A DNA stretch of 64,000 nt from Pseudolabrys sp963742345 (GCA_963742345.1 CAVULO010000012.1:194114-258113); one strand, 5' to 3'. Positions 48,831 through 60,304 are shown, counted from the stretch's first letter. Numbers and translations are program-made. Notes: a model not told the origin generated them from the sequence alone.

Positions 48831-49386
48831 CCTTCTCCACCTGGCCGAATTCCAGCTCGACCGGCGTGGAACGTCCAAAAATCAGCACCGCCACGCGCAG
48901 GCGGCTCTTTTCGTAGTTGACTTCCTCGACGACGCCGTTGAAGTCGTTGAACGGACCGTCGGTGACGCGAACCATTTCGCCCGGCTCGAACAACACCTTC
49001 GGCCGCGGCTTGTCGACGCCTTCCTGCACGCGTTGCAGGATGCCGTCGGCTTCCGAATCCTTGATCGGCAGCGGACGATCCGCCGTGCCGCCGATGAAGC
49101 CCATGACCTTCGGCGTTTCCTTGACCAGATGCCAGGATTCGTCGTCGATCTTGAATGCCTTGCCTTCGTCGTGCGTCTCGATCTGCACCAGCACGTAGCC
49201 GGGGAAGAACTTGCGCTCGCTGCGCCGTTTCTGGCCGCCGCGCATTTCGATGACTTCCTCGGTCGGCACCAGCACTTCGCCGAACTTCGCGTCCATGCCG
49301 GCGCGCGCGATGCGCTCCTTGAGCGAGCGCGCGACCGCATGCTCGAAGCCCGAGTAGGCGTGGACGACGTACCAATGCTTTGCCAT
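48826..49386 (-). CDS. nusG: Transcription termination/antitermination protein NusG
   Basis: RNA polymerase elongation factor that couples transcription with Rho and ribosomes. 186 residues: NGN domain (MAKHWYVVHAYSGFEHAVARSLKERI, KFFPGYVLVQ) and C-terminal KOW domain (FEPGEMVRVTDGPFNDFNGVVEEV). The ATG at 49386 is 11 bases after the secE stop. The frame also reads upstream in an unrelated phase to 49836; that extension overlaps secE and is spurious. Intact. Confidence 0.96.
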   Translation of the reverse strand: MAKHWYVVHAYSGFEHAVARSLKERIARAGMDAKFGEVLVPTEEVIEMRGGQKRRSERKFFPGYVLVQIETHDEGKAFKIDDESWHLVKETPKVMGFIGGTADRPLPIKDSEADGILQRVQEGVDKPRPKVLFEPGEMVRVTDGPFNDFNGVVEEVNYEKSRLRVAVLIFGRSTPVELEFGQVEKA

Positions 49387-49397
49387 GCCGTCTCGCC

Positions 49398-49784
49398 TCA
49401 ACGTCCGAGTTTGAGAAGGTGATCGAGCACGACCCACTTCAGAATCACGTCGATGAGCCCGAGCAGAAGGCTCAGGATGATCACGACGACGATGATGACC
49501 AGCGTTGTCCGCAGCGTCTCGTCGCGCGTCGGCCATACGACCTTGCGCAACTCGAACTGGGATTCGACGAGATACTCGCGCATCGAGCGTCCCGCCTTCG
49601 TGAAGGCGCCGACGACGACGCAGCCGACGATGCCGGCCATCAGCACGCCGAAGCGCGCCACGCCGGACCAGTCGCCGAAGTAGTAGTAGGCGAAGACACC
49701 CGCGATCAGCAGCAGCACGGCGAGCGTCGACATGACGACGTCGATCGCGTTGCCGGCGCCTGCTTTTTCGACCTTTGCGTTCAT
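49398..49784 (-). CDS. secE: Preprotein translocase subunit SecE
   Basis: A 128-residue inner-membrane component of the SecYEG channel: three helices (VVMSTLAVLLLIAGVFAYYYFG; FGVLMAGIVGCVVVGAFT; TTLVIIVVVIILSLLLGLIDVILKW) with the conserved amphipathic SQFELRKVVWPTRDETLRTT. Three-helix SecE is typical of Gammaproteobacteria. It starts 84 bases after tRNA-Trp and is coupled to nusG. Confidence 0.95.
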   Translation of the reverse strand: MNAKVEKAGAGNAIDVVMSTLAVLLLIAGVFAYYYFGDWSGVARFGVLMAGIVGCVVVGAFTKAGRSMREYLVESQFELRKVVWPTRDETLRTTLVIIVVVIILSLLLGLIDVILKWVVLDHLLKLGR

Positions 49785-49867
49785 ATCGTTTGACGTAGTC
49801 CGGTGCCGGATGGCTGCTTCTCGATCTGCGCGCCATTGCCGCCGACGATCGTCATAAGTTCCTATGA

Positions 49868-49943
<76 letters not shown>

Positions 49944-50056
49944 GTGGTTCGGTTCCCGCGTTGTACGAGACGACGCTTCGAGCCGCTTCGATTCAGGATC
50001 AGGCCGACTCTCCCGACTCTTGCGGCGAGAGCGGTATCGCGGTCCCGAGTGGCTGC

Positions 50057-51251
<1,195 letters not shown>

Positions 51252-51371
51252 GCGCTGAAACCCCGGATAGCTAGGTTGTGGTTGAACGGTTATCGAAGAC
51301 GCATCTTCGAAGAACTGGACAAATGGGGACGACTTGCAAAAAATCGATGAGACGGACGCCGATCGAGAACC

Positions 51372-51447
51372 TGGTGCTCACGACTGGAATCGAACCAGCG
51401 ACCTCCTCCTTACCAAGGAGGTGCTCTACCGACTGAGCTACGTGAGC
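51372..51447 (-). tRNA. tRNA-Thr (anticodon GGT)
   Basis: Acceptor GCTCACG/CGTGAGC, anticodon stem CCTCC/GGAGG around TTGGTAA, T arm GCTGG-TTCGATT-CCAGT, discriminator A and encoded CCA. It is immediately upstream of tuf in the classic tRNA-tufB arrangement of Gammaproteobacteria. Confidence 0.97.
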
Positions 51448-51554
51448 CTGTACTTGTGTCGTCCTCCATGACGACAAAGAACAGAACCGGCATCCATGCG
51501 GGACTTTTCTAGACAGCTCAAGAATCTCACAATTGCTTTCGCTAGTAGTCTCAG

Positions 51555-51628
<74 letters not shown>

Positions 51629-51761
51629 GCCGGAAAGGACCTGCTTGGGTATCGCGCCGACGGCAAAACCCTGTCGTCGGTTTCAAAATCTGGTGGATGG
51701 ATCCGGGCGTCCTGCCCTTCGCGCTCCTGTCGCGCCGCATGCGTCGCGTACGTCCTGAAGC

Positions 51762-51847
51762 TGGTGGAGGGAGGTGGATTCGAACCACCGAAGGCGTAAG
51801 CCAGCAGATTTACAGTCTGCCCCCGTTGGCCGCTTGGGTATCCCTCC
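51762..51847 (-). tRNA. tRNA-Tyr (anticodon GTA)
   Basis: Class II tRNA of 86 bases with a long variable arm. Acceptor GGAGGGA/TCCCTCC, anticodon stem GCAGA/TCTGC around CTGTAAA (anticodon GTA), T arm GGTGG-TTCGAAT-CCACC, discriminator A and encoded CCA. First of the Tyr-Gly-Thr-tuf series. Confidence 0.97.
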
Positions 51848-52079
51848 GGAATCTCGATGTCACGACAGCGATGTTGCAGCCCGCCACCCGGAGGTGGATT
51901 ACGCGAATGTCCTGCCTTGGCCTTGCGGCACGCGCCACTTTCGCGTCGCGTTCGGCGCGCGGATCAGCCCTCCGGCACGGAGCCGCGTATTGTCGGGTTG
52001 CGCGACTCCCACTGTCAAGGTTCGGAAACCGCCGGAAATCAGAGTCGTGCGGGCGACCGTGGCCGCAGGAAAATCGCGT
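51848..52079. other. Intergenic region upstream of the tRNA-tuf operon
   Basis: 232 bases between the tRNA-Tyr 5' end and the thioesterase stop. It should hold the promoter of the strong tRNA/tuf operon on the minus strand; I could not pick confident -35/-10 boxes. No gene seen. Confidence 0.4.
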
Positions 52080-52580
52080 TCAGACAGGCGGTCGCGGGAC
52101 GAGCTTGAACTCGGCGACCTGCTGTTCCATCGCCTTGGACAGATCCATCATCCGCTGCGCGTAGTCGGCGAGCCGCCGGTCTTCTTCGCTGTCCGGCTGC
52201 CAGGGCGGGACCGCCGTCGGCTTGCCGTCCGGCGAATCCAGCGCGACGAACACGATCACGCAGCTGGTCGCCAGCCGTTCCTTCTGGCTCTTGAGGTCGC
52301 AGGCGCAGTACATCGACCGCGAAATGCATGCTCGAATTCCCGGTATAGATCAGCTTGCAGCGCACGGTGACGAGATCGCCGATCAGGATCGGCTCGCACG
52401 AAACTGGATGCCGCCGACCGCAACGGTCACGCAATACAGGCCGCTCCAGCCGACCGCGCAGGCATAGCCGGCCTGGTCGATCCATTTCATGACCATGCCG
52501 CCGTGCACCTTGCCGCCGAAATTGACGTCGGTCGGTTCGGCGAGAAAGCGGAAGGTCACCTCGCGCTGCTCGCCCGGCAT
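52080..52580 (-). CDS. Acyl-CoA thioesterase, hotdog fold (YciA-like), frameshifted
   Basis: Hydrolyses acyl-CoA esters. It starts MPGEQREVTFRFLAEPTDVNFGG, with GGKVHGGMVMKWIDQAGYACA (hotdog helix and catalytic Asp); the frame shifts near 52,390-52,400, continues as CEPILIGDLVTVRCKLIYTGNSSMHF, shifts again near 52,310, and ends KERLATSCVIVFVALDSPDG...VPRPPV. Length about 165 residues is usual for the single-hotdog family. It follows the GNAT gene closely on the same strand. Shifts are likely sequencing errors. Confidence 0.82.
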
Positions 52581-52609
52581 GGTGGTTCCCTGGATCTCGA
52601 AGGCAGTGA

Positions 52610-53126
52610 TTATGCCGCGACGCCGCGCCATTGCCGGTCGCCGATCGGGCCCGGCTCGTCTGTAGACCATTGGCGCCGCGACCACGCCGCCCGACCCTTT
52701 CACCAGCGTGCGGCCGGTCCTGACGAAGCCCATCCGCTGGTACGCCGGGATCGCGCAGGCCGACGCATTCAGCGTGAACTTGCGCGTCCCTGCCCGCCTG
52801 CGGCAATCGGTCAGAGCGGCGCGCAGGAGCGCGCGCGCGATGCCGCGTCGCTGGAAGCGCCGCGCCACGAACAACCGGAAGATATGGCGATCGTCGCGCG
52901 TCGCGATGACTCCGACCAAGTCGCCGCCGAGCTCGGCCAGATGGTAGCGATGGCCCGCGAGGATGCGCTGCCGCTCGGCCCGAGCGCTCATCGTTTTCAT
53001 CAGGTAGGCCCCCGCCGCTGCGGTCTGGTCGGGAAGGACGTCCCGCCGAACCCCGCGCCGCACCAGGACGCCGATCGCTCGCGCATCGTCGACGGTGGCC
53101 AGCCGGATGCGCAGACGCGGTGTCAT
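52610..53126 (-). CDS. GNAT-family N-acetyltransferase
   Basis: About 170 residues. The GNAT core shows an N-terminal RIRLATVDDARAIGVLVRRG, the acetyl-CoA P-loop FQRRGIARALLRAAL (Q/R-x-x-G-x-A), and ASACAIPAYQRMGFVRTGRT near the end. There is no stop in the visible frame, which runs into the thioesterase; one base shift near 52,625-52,650 would end it at 52610, so I place the end there. Substrate unknown. Confidence 0.75.
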
Positions 53127-53259
53127 GAGCGGATCACACCATCAGTCGACGCGGCGCACAACACGCCCGGCGCGTCCTTGTGTGACCGCCATCCCGTCAC
53201 ACCGACGGGCGCCCGTAGGCTTACGCTGCGCGACTCGGCGTGAGCACAGGGGCACCGCC

Positions 53260-54294
53260 ATGCGTTCGGCATTCTGGCTGCCGGTAGGGATCGCGATCGC
53301 GGTGACGGCGGCCGCCAATGAAGTCACGATCCAGAACGATTCGCTGGCCAACGGCTCGTCGGGCACGATCCAGGCCGGCTTCGTCGCCGGCGAAAAAGCC
53401 GCGTCGTGGCTGACCACGCCCTGCGACGGCAACATCGTCGCCGCGCAGGTGTTCTGGCGCTCGCTGTTGGGCAACGCGCCGATGACGATCGAGGATTCGA
53501 TCGATATCTACCGCTCCGGCACGTTTCCCGACCCCGGCGCCCTCGCCCAGGAAATCGGCGGCCCGGTGCTGACGGACGGCGTCATCAACGAGTACCGCTA
53601 CCTCGACGAGAACGACACGATTCCGCTGATCGTGCCGGTCGTCCAGAACGAAACGTTCATCGTTGCGCTGACCTTCGCCGAGGCGCCGGATCCGTCGCAG
53701 GGGCCGAGCGTCGTCGAACGACGAAGACGGCATCGAGCCGAACCGCAACGCGATCTACGCTTCGCTCGGCGGCGGCAATTTCGCGCTGGTTCTCGAACAC
53801 GGCGCTCGGCGTCACGGCGACTGGGTCATTCGCGCCGTCGTCGATTGCCAGAACGACATCGACCGATGCCGATGTCAGCGTCGCAATGTCCGCCGATCCG
53901 CCGCAATTACACGGCAGGCGACGCGCTGACCTACACGATCACCGTCAGCAACGCAGGCCCCGCCGCGGCCAACAGCACGACCGTCGTCGACGCATTCCCG
54001 TCCGCCTACACGGGCGTGACGTGGACCTGCGTCGCTAGCGGCGGCGCGAGCTGCACGTCGAGCGGCAGCGGCACGATCGCCGCAACGGTGACGCTTCCGG
54101 CCGGATCGCAGGTCGTCTACTCGGTCGATGGCATCGTCGCCGCCGGCACGACCGGCACGCTGACGAATTCCGCGACCGCGGTGGTCGCGCCGCCGGCGAG
54201 CGATCCGGATACGACGAACAACACCGCGACGCTCGATCTCGATCCCGCGCTGCCGAACGACGTCATCTTTGCGGACGGCTTCGACGGCGGATGA
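53260..54294 (+). CDS. Secreted DUF11-repeat protein with C-terminal GFDG tail (frameshifted)
   Basis: About 345 residues with a Sec signal (MRSAFWLPVGIAIAVTAA). The N-terminal third carries a beta-rich region (IQAGFVAGEKAASWLTTPC, FIVALTFAEAPDPS). Several shifts between 53,715 and 53,905 interrupt the middle; the frame then gives a DUF11/conserved repeat unit (YTAGDALTYTITVSNAGPAAANSTTV, cysteines in WTCVASGGASC). The protein ends DVIFADGFDGG. It converges on another DUF11 protein with nearly the same tail (DLIFANGFDGS). Probably a surface adhesin or outer-envelope protein. Confidence 0.75.
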   Translation: MRSAFWLPVGIAIAVTAAANEVTIQNDSLANGSSGTIQAGFVAGEKAASWLTTPCDGNIVAAQVFWRSLLGNAPMTIEDSIDIYRSGTFPDPGALAQEIGGPVLTDGVINEYRYLDENDTIPLIVPVVQNETFIVALTFAEAPDPSQGPSVVERRRRHRAEPQRDLRFARRRQFRAGSRTRRSASRRLGHSRRRRLPERHRPMPMSASQCPPIRRNYTAGDALTYTITVSNAGPAAANSTTVVDAFPSAYTGVTWTCVASGGASCTSSGSGTIAATVTLPAGSQVVYSVDGIVAAGTTGTLTNSATAVVAPPASDPDTTNNTATLDLDPALPNDVIFADGFDGG

Positions 54295-54319
54295 GCGCGT
54301 CACGCGACGCGCGCCAGGC

Positions 54320-56674
54320 TCAGCTGCCGTCGAATCCGTTTGCGAAGATCAGATCAGGCGGGCTCACGGGACTCGTGAGTACGGTCGCCGAGTTGTTCGA
54401 GGGATTCGGATCGCTCGCCGGCGCATCGACCACGGCGCTCGCCGTATTCGCGAGCGTGCCGCCGGTGCCGTCGGCCACGGTGCCGTCGATTGTGAAGACG
54501 ACCTGCCCGCCGAGCGGCAGCGCGACATCCTCGTCGATATTGTCGTTTCCGCTCGCCGCGCAGCTCGCGCCACCCGTCGCGACACACGTCCACGTCGCGC
54601 CGGTGTATGCGGATGGAAACGTGTCCGCGACCTCAGCGCTCGCGGCGTCCGGGCCCGCATTGGTTACGGTGATCACGTAGGTCAGTTCGGAACCGGCGGT
54701 GTATCGAGTTGGATCAGCCACGAGCGTAACCGCGACATCCGCTTGCGGCACGACCGGCGAGGTGTTGACCGACGCCGTGTTGTTCGACGGATTCGGATCG
54801 ATCGCCGGCGCGGCGACCTCAGCCGTCGCCGAATCGGTCAGCGTGCCCGTGGTGCCGTTAGCGACCGTGCCGTCGACCGTGAAAACGACTTGCCCGCCGG
54901 CCGGAAGATCGACGGACTGGTTGATCACGCCGTTTCCGCTCGCCGCGCAGCTCGCACCGCCGCTGGCGACGCAGGTCCAGGTCGCGCCGGTGTACGCGGC
55001 TGGAAATGCATCGGTCACGTTGGTTCCGGTGGTGTCGTCAGGACCGGCGTTGGTGACGGTGATCGTGTAAGTCAGCGCTTCCCCGGCCGTGTACTGCGGC
55101 GGGTCGGCCGACAATGCGACGCCGACGTCAGCCAGGGTCGTCTGCGTGCCGCCGTTGTTGCGCATCACCAGGATCTCGTCGAGGTTTTCGTCGGCCAGCG
55201 CCAAGTCGAGCGTGCCGTTGTTGTCGAAGTCGTAGAGGGACGCGCATGACGCCGCGCCGCCGGGATCGGCCGGTATCGTCGCCCACTTCGGTGAACGAGC
55301 CGTCGCCGTTGTTGTGCATCACTGACCAGTGCGCCGAACCGTAGTTCGACACGACCCAGTCCAGATAGCCATCGCCGTCGAGGTCGCCGAGCGCGGAGCC
55401 GACCATGTGCCCGCCGAAGCCGTAGATCGTGGCCGGCTGCAGCGTGCCGTCGCCGTTGCCGAGCAGGATCGCGCCGTTCATGCTCGGCCCGTTCACGGCC
55501 GCGACGTCGAGGTTGCCGTCGTTGTTGACGTCGCCGAGCGACGAGCTTCCAGACGCTGCCGCCGCCTGAGACATTCCCGCCGCTTTGTCCCGGCGGCACA
55601 GGCGACGGCACGTTGAACGTCCCGTCGCCGTTGCCGGTCAGCACGATGACGCGGCCGGTGTCTGCATTGCCGTCGCCGTAAGCGCCGACGACGAGATCCA
55701 TGATGCCGTCGCCGTTCATGTCGCCAGCCGCGAGCGCATATTCGCCTTCGCCGCGACGAGGCGAAATCCGCGTAGTGGGCGAAACGCCCGGTGCCGTCGT
55801 TCTTGAGCAGCGTCACCACGTCGCCGAACTGGGTCGCGACGGCGAGATCGAGATCGCCGTCGCCATCGATGTCGAGCGCGGCGATGCCGTGCGGAGCGCC
55901 CGGGACGTCGACCGACTGCACCGAGGAAAACGTGCCGTCGCCATTGCCGAGCGCGATGCTGACCGTGCTGCCGGACGTGTCGGAGTACGTGTTGCTGACG
56001 GCGACGTCCATGAAGCCGTCGTTGTTGAAATCGGCGACGACGCTCGGGCTCGGCAGCGGACCGATCGGCGTCGGCGGCATCAGCATCGGACCGAACAGGC
56101 CGCTGCCGTCGGCCGTGTTGAGCAAGACGCGCAAGTCAGCGCTGACTTCGTTGACGGCAATGTAATCGAGCCAGCCATCGCGATTGAGATCGGTGATGGC
56201 ACCGCCGTAGATTTCGGTGTGACTGCCGTTGTTTTCCGTCGACACGGTCGGGATCCGCGTGAACGTCATCGAACCCGCGCCGGTGCGTGTCTGGAACTGG
56301 AACGCATAGCCGGCCGGGCGCAGCGTCGACGAATCGGCGCCAGTGATCGCATGCGACATCAGGATCGAGATCCATTCGCCGGGAAAGTACGTGCCGGACG
56401 GCGTGAACGTGAGCGTCTGGTTGCCGTTGGAGAACGCGGTCGTGCCCGCGAGCGGACCGCTTTGCGCGCCCCACACGCGGAAACTCGACGCATTGATCGA
56501 CGCGGTCGACAGCGGGCTGTCGAAGTCGATGACGATGCTGGTGTTGCGCGACACGTTGTTGGCGTTGAGCGCCGGCGAGGTCGACGTGACCGCAATGGCC
56601 GCAGCCAGGGCTGGGATGCACGACAGGATGGCTGCACAGACGGCAGCCGAAACGCGCGAAGCACGACTCGACAT
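54320..56674 (-). CDS. Large secreted protein: Ig-like, FG-GAP/VCBS repeats, two DUF11 units, GFDG tail (frameshifted)
   Basis: About 780 residues with signal peptide (SAAVCAAILSCIPALA). A Big_5/SbsA-like Ig domain (TSTSPALNANNVSRNTSIVIDF) leads. At least six FG-GAP/VCBS repeats of the D-x-N-x-D-G calcium type follow (DLNRDGWLDY, DFNNDGFMDV, DIDGDGDLDL, NGDGIMDLV, DVNNDGNLDV, DLDGDGYLDW). Two DUF11 units with C-x(8)-C cysteines come next, and the final DLIFANGFDGS. Three +1 shifts (about 55,740, 55,560, 55,245) split it. It is calcium-dependent, surface-exposed; possibly adhesion. Convergent with the other tail protein. Confidence 0.8.
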
Positions 56675-56858
56675 ACATCTCCTAAGCGCGATCCGTCGAC
56701 CGCAGTCCAGCCTGTCCACGCCTTTGTGTTGCGCCACCTCCGGCGATCGGTTTCGGTGGCCGGAATTCCGCCAGCGTCGATCCACGGGCGGGCGCAGAGG
56801 CTAGCACGCGCCCCGACCCGGGCCAAAGTGAATATCCGGGAAAATTCGTCCGCGCGAG

Positions 56859-57727
56859 CTAGACGCGCAAATACGCCTGCAAACGTTCGAGCTGCGCCTG
56901 CCAGAACGCCTTCGCCTTCTGCACCGCTTCGGCGTCGGTGAGTTTCATCGTATCGACGACGACCTGGCATTTGTCGGGACCGGCATCGGTGAATCGAATG
57001 TCGAGCAGCGTGCCGTCCGGCCAGCGCGCGCGGATGTTCCTGCCGACGTTGAGCTTGGTGAAATCGAGATCCCGGCGCTTCGAGCCAGTTGCCCCGCAGG
57101 CCTTCGTCGGCCCAGGCCGCAAACGCGGCGAACAGCGGCACCGCGAACGTCTTCGATGACGTCGACTGGAACGCGCCGGCGGAACTCTGGTTTTTCTCGC
57201 GAAGACCGCGCACGCGTTCGTAGCCGACGCTGACCATCTGCCCCCACCAGCCCGCGGATTCCGGCAATGCCCGCATCGCGAGCTCCCAGATGCGCTGATG
57301 ATCGAAGCGCCTGCTTCGCCGCGCCGGCGGCATCGAGCAGAGCCAGCCATTCGTTCCAGGTTTTCCCGGTCGCGGCGCGGACCGCGGCATCGCCGCAAGG
57401 AAACAGCGAAACATCGACCGCCGCCTGTACCGGTACACGGCGAGCGCTGCGCTTCGTGCCCCGCGGGCGCTGCCTTGGGTTTCGGCGACGCACGCGGGAT
57501 TTTGGGCGCGGCCGGTGCCGTGACTTTCTTTACGACCCGCGCGCTCGGCTTTGCTCGTTTGACCGGACGCTTCTTCGCGACCGCCTTTTTTGCTTTGCGC
57601 GCGGGCGGCTTCGGCGCGGCGGTTTTTTTTCTCGCTAGGCTGTTTTTTTCGAGCGTGGTCGGCGTGCCGGCGCTTTCTTCGCCGCGCGACGGGATCGTTG
57701 TACTCGACGCGTCTTCTTCGTGGCCAT
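56859..57727 (-). CDS. DUF4287 + SRPBCC (AHSA1-like) protein with lysine-rich histone-like N-terminal tail (frameshifted)
   Basis: Begins MATKKTRRVQ, then about 100 residues dominated by Lys/Ala/Pro/Arg (e.g. PKPPARKAKKAVAKKRP), a histone H1/AlgP-like tail. A DUF4287 helical domain follows (TGKTWNEWLALLDAAGA...GWWGQMVSVGYERVRG), and an SRPBCC lipid/ligand-binding domain (SSKTFAVPLFAAFAAWADEG... to FWQAQLERLQAYLRV). DUF4287-SRPBCC is a known pairing; the long basic tail is unusual and suggests DNA or RNA binding. Several +1 shifts interrupt it. Not essential; function unknown. Confidence 0.72.
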
Positions 57728-57799
57728 GGCGGCGCCTCCGATTCTGCTGACGCCGCGGCGACGCGGCATCGGCGAGTCTTGCTCCGCGCGCCGGCGCGG

Positions 57800-58375
57800 T
57801 CAACCCACTCGCCGACGCGTGAACACGATCTTTCCGAGCGGCCGTTCCTTGCCGCTCTTCGCGCCGATCGCGGTCATCGTGAGCACGCGCGTATCGCCAT
57901 GGAAGGTCTCGGTCATGCGGTATTTCACGGCGGGATAGGGTTTGGGCTGACGCAGCTCCGACCACCACGTCATCGTTTGCGTCGCTTCGTCGAAGGTGCC
58001 TTCGTCGATGCGGATGTAGTCCTGATTGCTGTCGACCCAGATGCCGACGTATTTGCCTTTCTCGGCGTCGTAGCCCCAGGTGCCGTGGCCACCGTACTTC
58101 GCGTCGACGCTGAAATCGTTCTTGATCCAGCCGTTGCCGGTCACGAACGTGTTGGTCTGCACGCCGCGCGCAGTGGTCGGCGCGGCGCCGGGCGTTTCCG
58201 ATGGAAATTCGATCGCGGCGTCCCAAACGCCTTCTTCGAGCTTCAGCACATCGAGTTCGGAACGGTGCGACGCGGCGACGGACGTGGCGGCTGAAGTCGC
58301 ATCGGCCTTTACGCGCTCGCGCGGGTGAACCGCCGCCGCGGCGACGATCAACGTGCAGATCAAAAGGAAACGCAT
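57800..58375 (-). CDS. Exported DUF1579-family protein
   Basis: 191 residues with a short signal (MRFLLICTLIVAAAAV). Residues from about 45 form the DUF1579 lipocalin-like barrel (LEEGVWDAAIEFPSE, VTGNGWIKNDFSVD, GHGTWGYDAEKGKYVGIWVDS, TYRMTETFHGDTRV-type). Members are exported proteins of unknown role; some are encoded near lipid or stress genes. Intact. Upstream 123 bases separate it from ychF on the same strand. Confidence 0.8.
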   Translation of the reverse strand: MRFLLICTLIVAAAAVHPRERVKADATSAATSVAASHRSELDVLKLEEGVWDAAIEFPSETPGAAPTTARGVQTNTFVTGNGWIKNDFSVDAKYGGHGTWGYDAEKGKYVGIWVDSNQDYIRIDEGTFDEATQTMTWWSELRQPKPYPAVKYRMTETFHGDTRVLTMTAIGAKSGKERPLGKIVFTRRRVG

Positions 58376-58498
58376 CAGAGATTCTCCGTTGGATGGCCCA
58401 GCTGGACCACGCTCTCGCACCCCACGCCCACGACGCGGGCTGGCGGACAGCGCCTACCAATACGGAAAACCGCGGCGAATCAGGACTTCGCCGTGTCT

Positions 58499-59594
58499 CT
58501 AGACGTTGAAGCGGAAGTGCAGCACGTCGCCTTCCTTGACGATGTAGTCCTTGCCTTCGAGTCGCGAGCCGGCCCGCGTCGCGCGCGCCGGATTCGCCGC
58601 CGTACTTGATGAAATCGTCGTAGGCGACGGTCTCGGCACGGATGAAGCCGCGCTCGAAATCGGTGTGGATCACGCCCGCGGCCTGCGGCGCGGTCGAGCC
58701 GCGCTTGACCGTCCACGCACGCACTTCCTTTTCGCCCGCGGTGAAGTAGGTCAGCAGGCCGAGCAGCTTGTAGCCGGCGCGGATCACGCGGTTGAGGCCC
58801 GGCTCGTCGAGGCCCATGTCGGCGAGGAACGCGCCGCGATCGGCGACGTCGAGCTGCGCCAGCTCTTCTTCGATCGCCGCGCATACGGGCACGACTTCCG
58901 CGCCTTCGCTCGCCGCGCGCTCGCGCACTTTGTCCAGATACGGATTGTTCTCGAAACCGTCTTCCTTGACGTTGGCGATGTACATCAGCGGCTTCAGCGT
59001 CAGCAGAAACAGATCGCGCACGCAGCGCCTTTCTCGTCGTCGTCGAGTTCCGCCGAGCGCGCCGGACTGGCCTTCGTTGAGCACGTCGCGGACTTTCTGC
59101 AGCACCGGACGCCGCGCGAGCGCTTCCTTGTCGTTCGCCTTGGCCGCGCGCTCGACGCGGTTCAGCGCCTTGTCGACCGATTCGAGATCGGCGAGCGCGA
59201 GCTCGGTGTCGATGGTCTCGATGTCCGAGATCGGATCGATCTTGCCGGCGACGTGCACGATGTCCGGATGCTCGAAGCAGCGCACGACGTGCGCGATCGC
59301 ATCGACCTCGCGGATGTGCGCGAGGAACTTGTTGCCCAGCCCTTCGCCTTTCGACGCGCCGGCGACGAGGCCGGCGATGTCGACGAATTCGATCGAGGTC
59401 GGAATGATCTTCTGCGGCTTGACGATGTCGGCGAGCGCCTGCAGGCGCGGATCCGGCACCGGCACGACGCCGATGTTCGGATCGATCGTGCAGAAGGGAA
59501 AATTCGCCGCCGCGATGCCCGCGTTGGTCAGCGCATTGAAGAGCGTCGACTTGCCGACGTTCGGCAGTCCGACGATGCCGCATTTGATGCCCAT
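58499..59594 (-). CDS. ychF: Redox-regulated ATPase YchF (OBG-type GTPase), broken by insertions
   Basis: Ribosome-associated Obg-family ATPase, catalase inhibitor. P-loop GLPNVGKSTLFNAL, switch DIAGLV, and the specificity region NVKEDG (NMxE-type) are present. It reads from MGIKCGIVGLPNVG to DVLNEGQ, where +1 changes near 59,080, 59,026 and 59,017 return the frame to LFLLTLKPL; another near 58,571 separates the TGS domain end (KYGGESGARDAGRL) from the closing DYIVKEGDVLHFRFNV. The span of 1096 bases is four more than a 363-residue protein requires. Follows pth on the same strand, as usual. Confidence 0.92.
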
Positions 59595-59596
59595 GA

Positions 59597-59712
59597 GTGG
59601 ATCCGGGAACCGAGAACGGGAATTGGGACATCGGGAAGTGGCGAGACAGCGAAGTCGCCTTGTCGGCTGCAGCGATTGCCCGTCTCGCCCGTTCCCGATT
59701 CCCTTCCCGGCG
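59597..59712. repeat. Degenerate 'GGGA/TCGGGA' repeat between ychF and pth (second copy)
   Basis: Reads ...GAACGGGAATTGGGACATCGGGAAG, then the reverse-sense CCCGTTCCCGATTCCC. The two halves form an imperfect inverted repeat about 80 bases apart. Same style as the tract at 48720-48830. It explains why no stop codon for pth is clear: the frame remains open through it. Confidence 0.5.
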
Positions 59713-59713
59713 T

Positions 59714-60287
59714 ATGCAACTGGTGCATCGCCTTTTCGAACTCACCTTCGACGATCAGCGGCAACACTTCGAACGACGCCGCGATCGCGTCGAGAATCGC
59801 CTGCTCGTCCGCCGCCGATGGACGTCCGAGCACCCACGGCGTCACGCGATCCCTGTTGCCCGGCCCCGGATGCCCGATGCCGAGCCGCAGGCGATGGAAC
59901 TGGCCGTGGCCGAGGTGCGCGAAAATGTCGCGCAGCCCGTTCTGGCCGCCGTGGCCACCGTCGAACTTGAGTCGCGCGGCGCCGGGCGGAAGATCCAGAT
60001 CGTCGTGCACGACCAGCATTTCTTCCGGCGCGATCTTCCAGTAGCGCAGCGCCGCCGCGACGCGATGCGCCGCTCGCATTCATGTACGTGATCGGCTTCA
60101 GCAGCCAGAGACTGCGACCGTCGTAGTGGATCTTCGCGGTCTCGCCGCGCAGCTTCGATTCGACGCCGAAACGCCCGCCGACCTGACGCGCCAGCGCGTC
60201 GACGAACCAGAACCCGGCGTTGTGCCGGGTCCGGAGGTGTTCGGCGCCCGGATTGCCGAGGCCGACGATCAGGCGCAGAGCGGCCAT
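59714..60287 (-). CDS. pth: Peptidyl-tRNA hydrolase (one insertion; stop not visible)
   Basis: Releases peptidyl moieties from tRNA dropped by ribosomes. It reads MAALRLIVGLGNPGAEHLRTRHNAG (catalytic His in RHNAG, Asn), PITYMNASG (Asn), then after one inserted base near 60,076 HDDLDLPPGAARLKFDGGHGGQNGLRDI (catalytic His/Asp). It runs to FEKAMHQLHT, the family end near 59,714. No stop follows; the frame is open to 59,528, inside ychF, most likely from a further sequence error in the repeat. It follows rplY by 57 bases. Confidence 0.88.
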
Positions 60288-60304
60288 CGGTTCGATCGAC
60301 GGCC

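Noticed and set aside
56859..59594. A 911-codon minus-strand frame spanning ychF and three other genes
   Set aside because: Only parts match known proteins; the frame runs in the wrong phase through the DUF1579 gene and results from +1 shifts.
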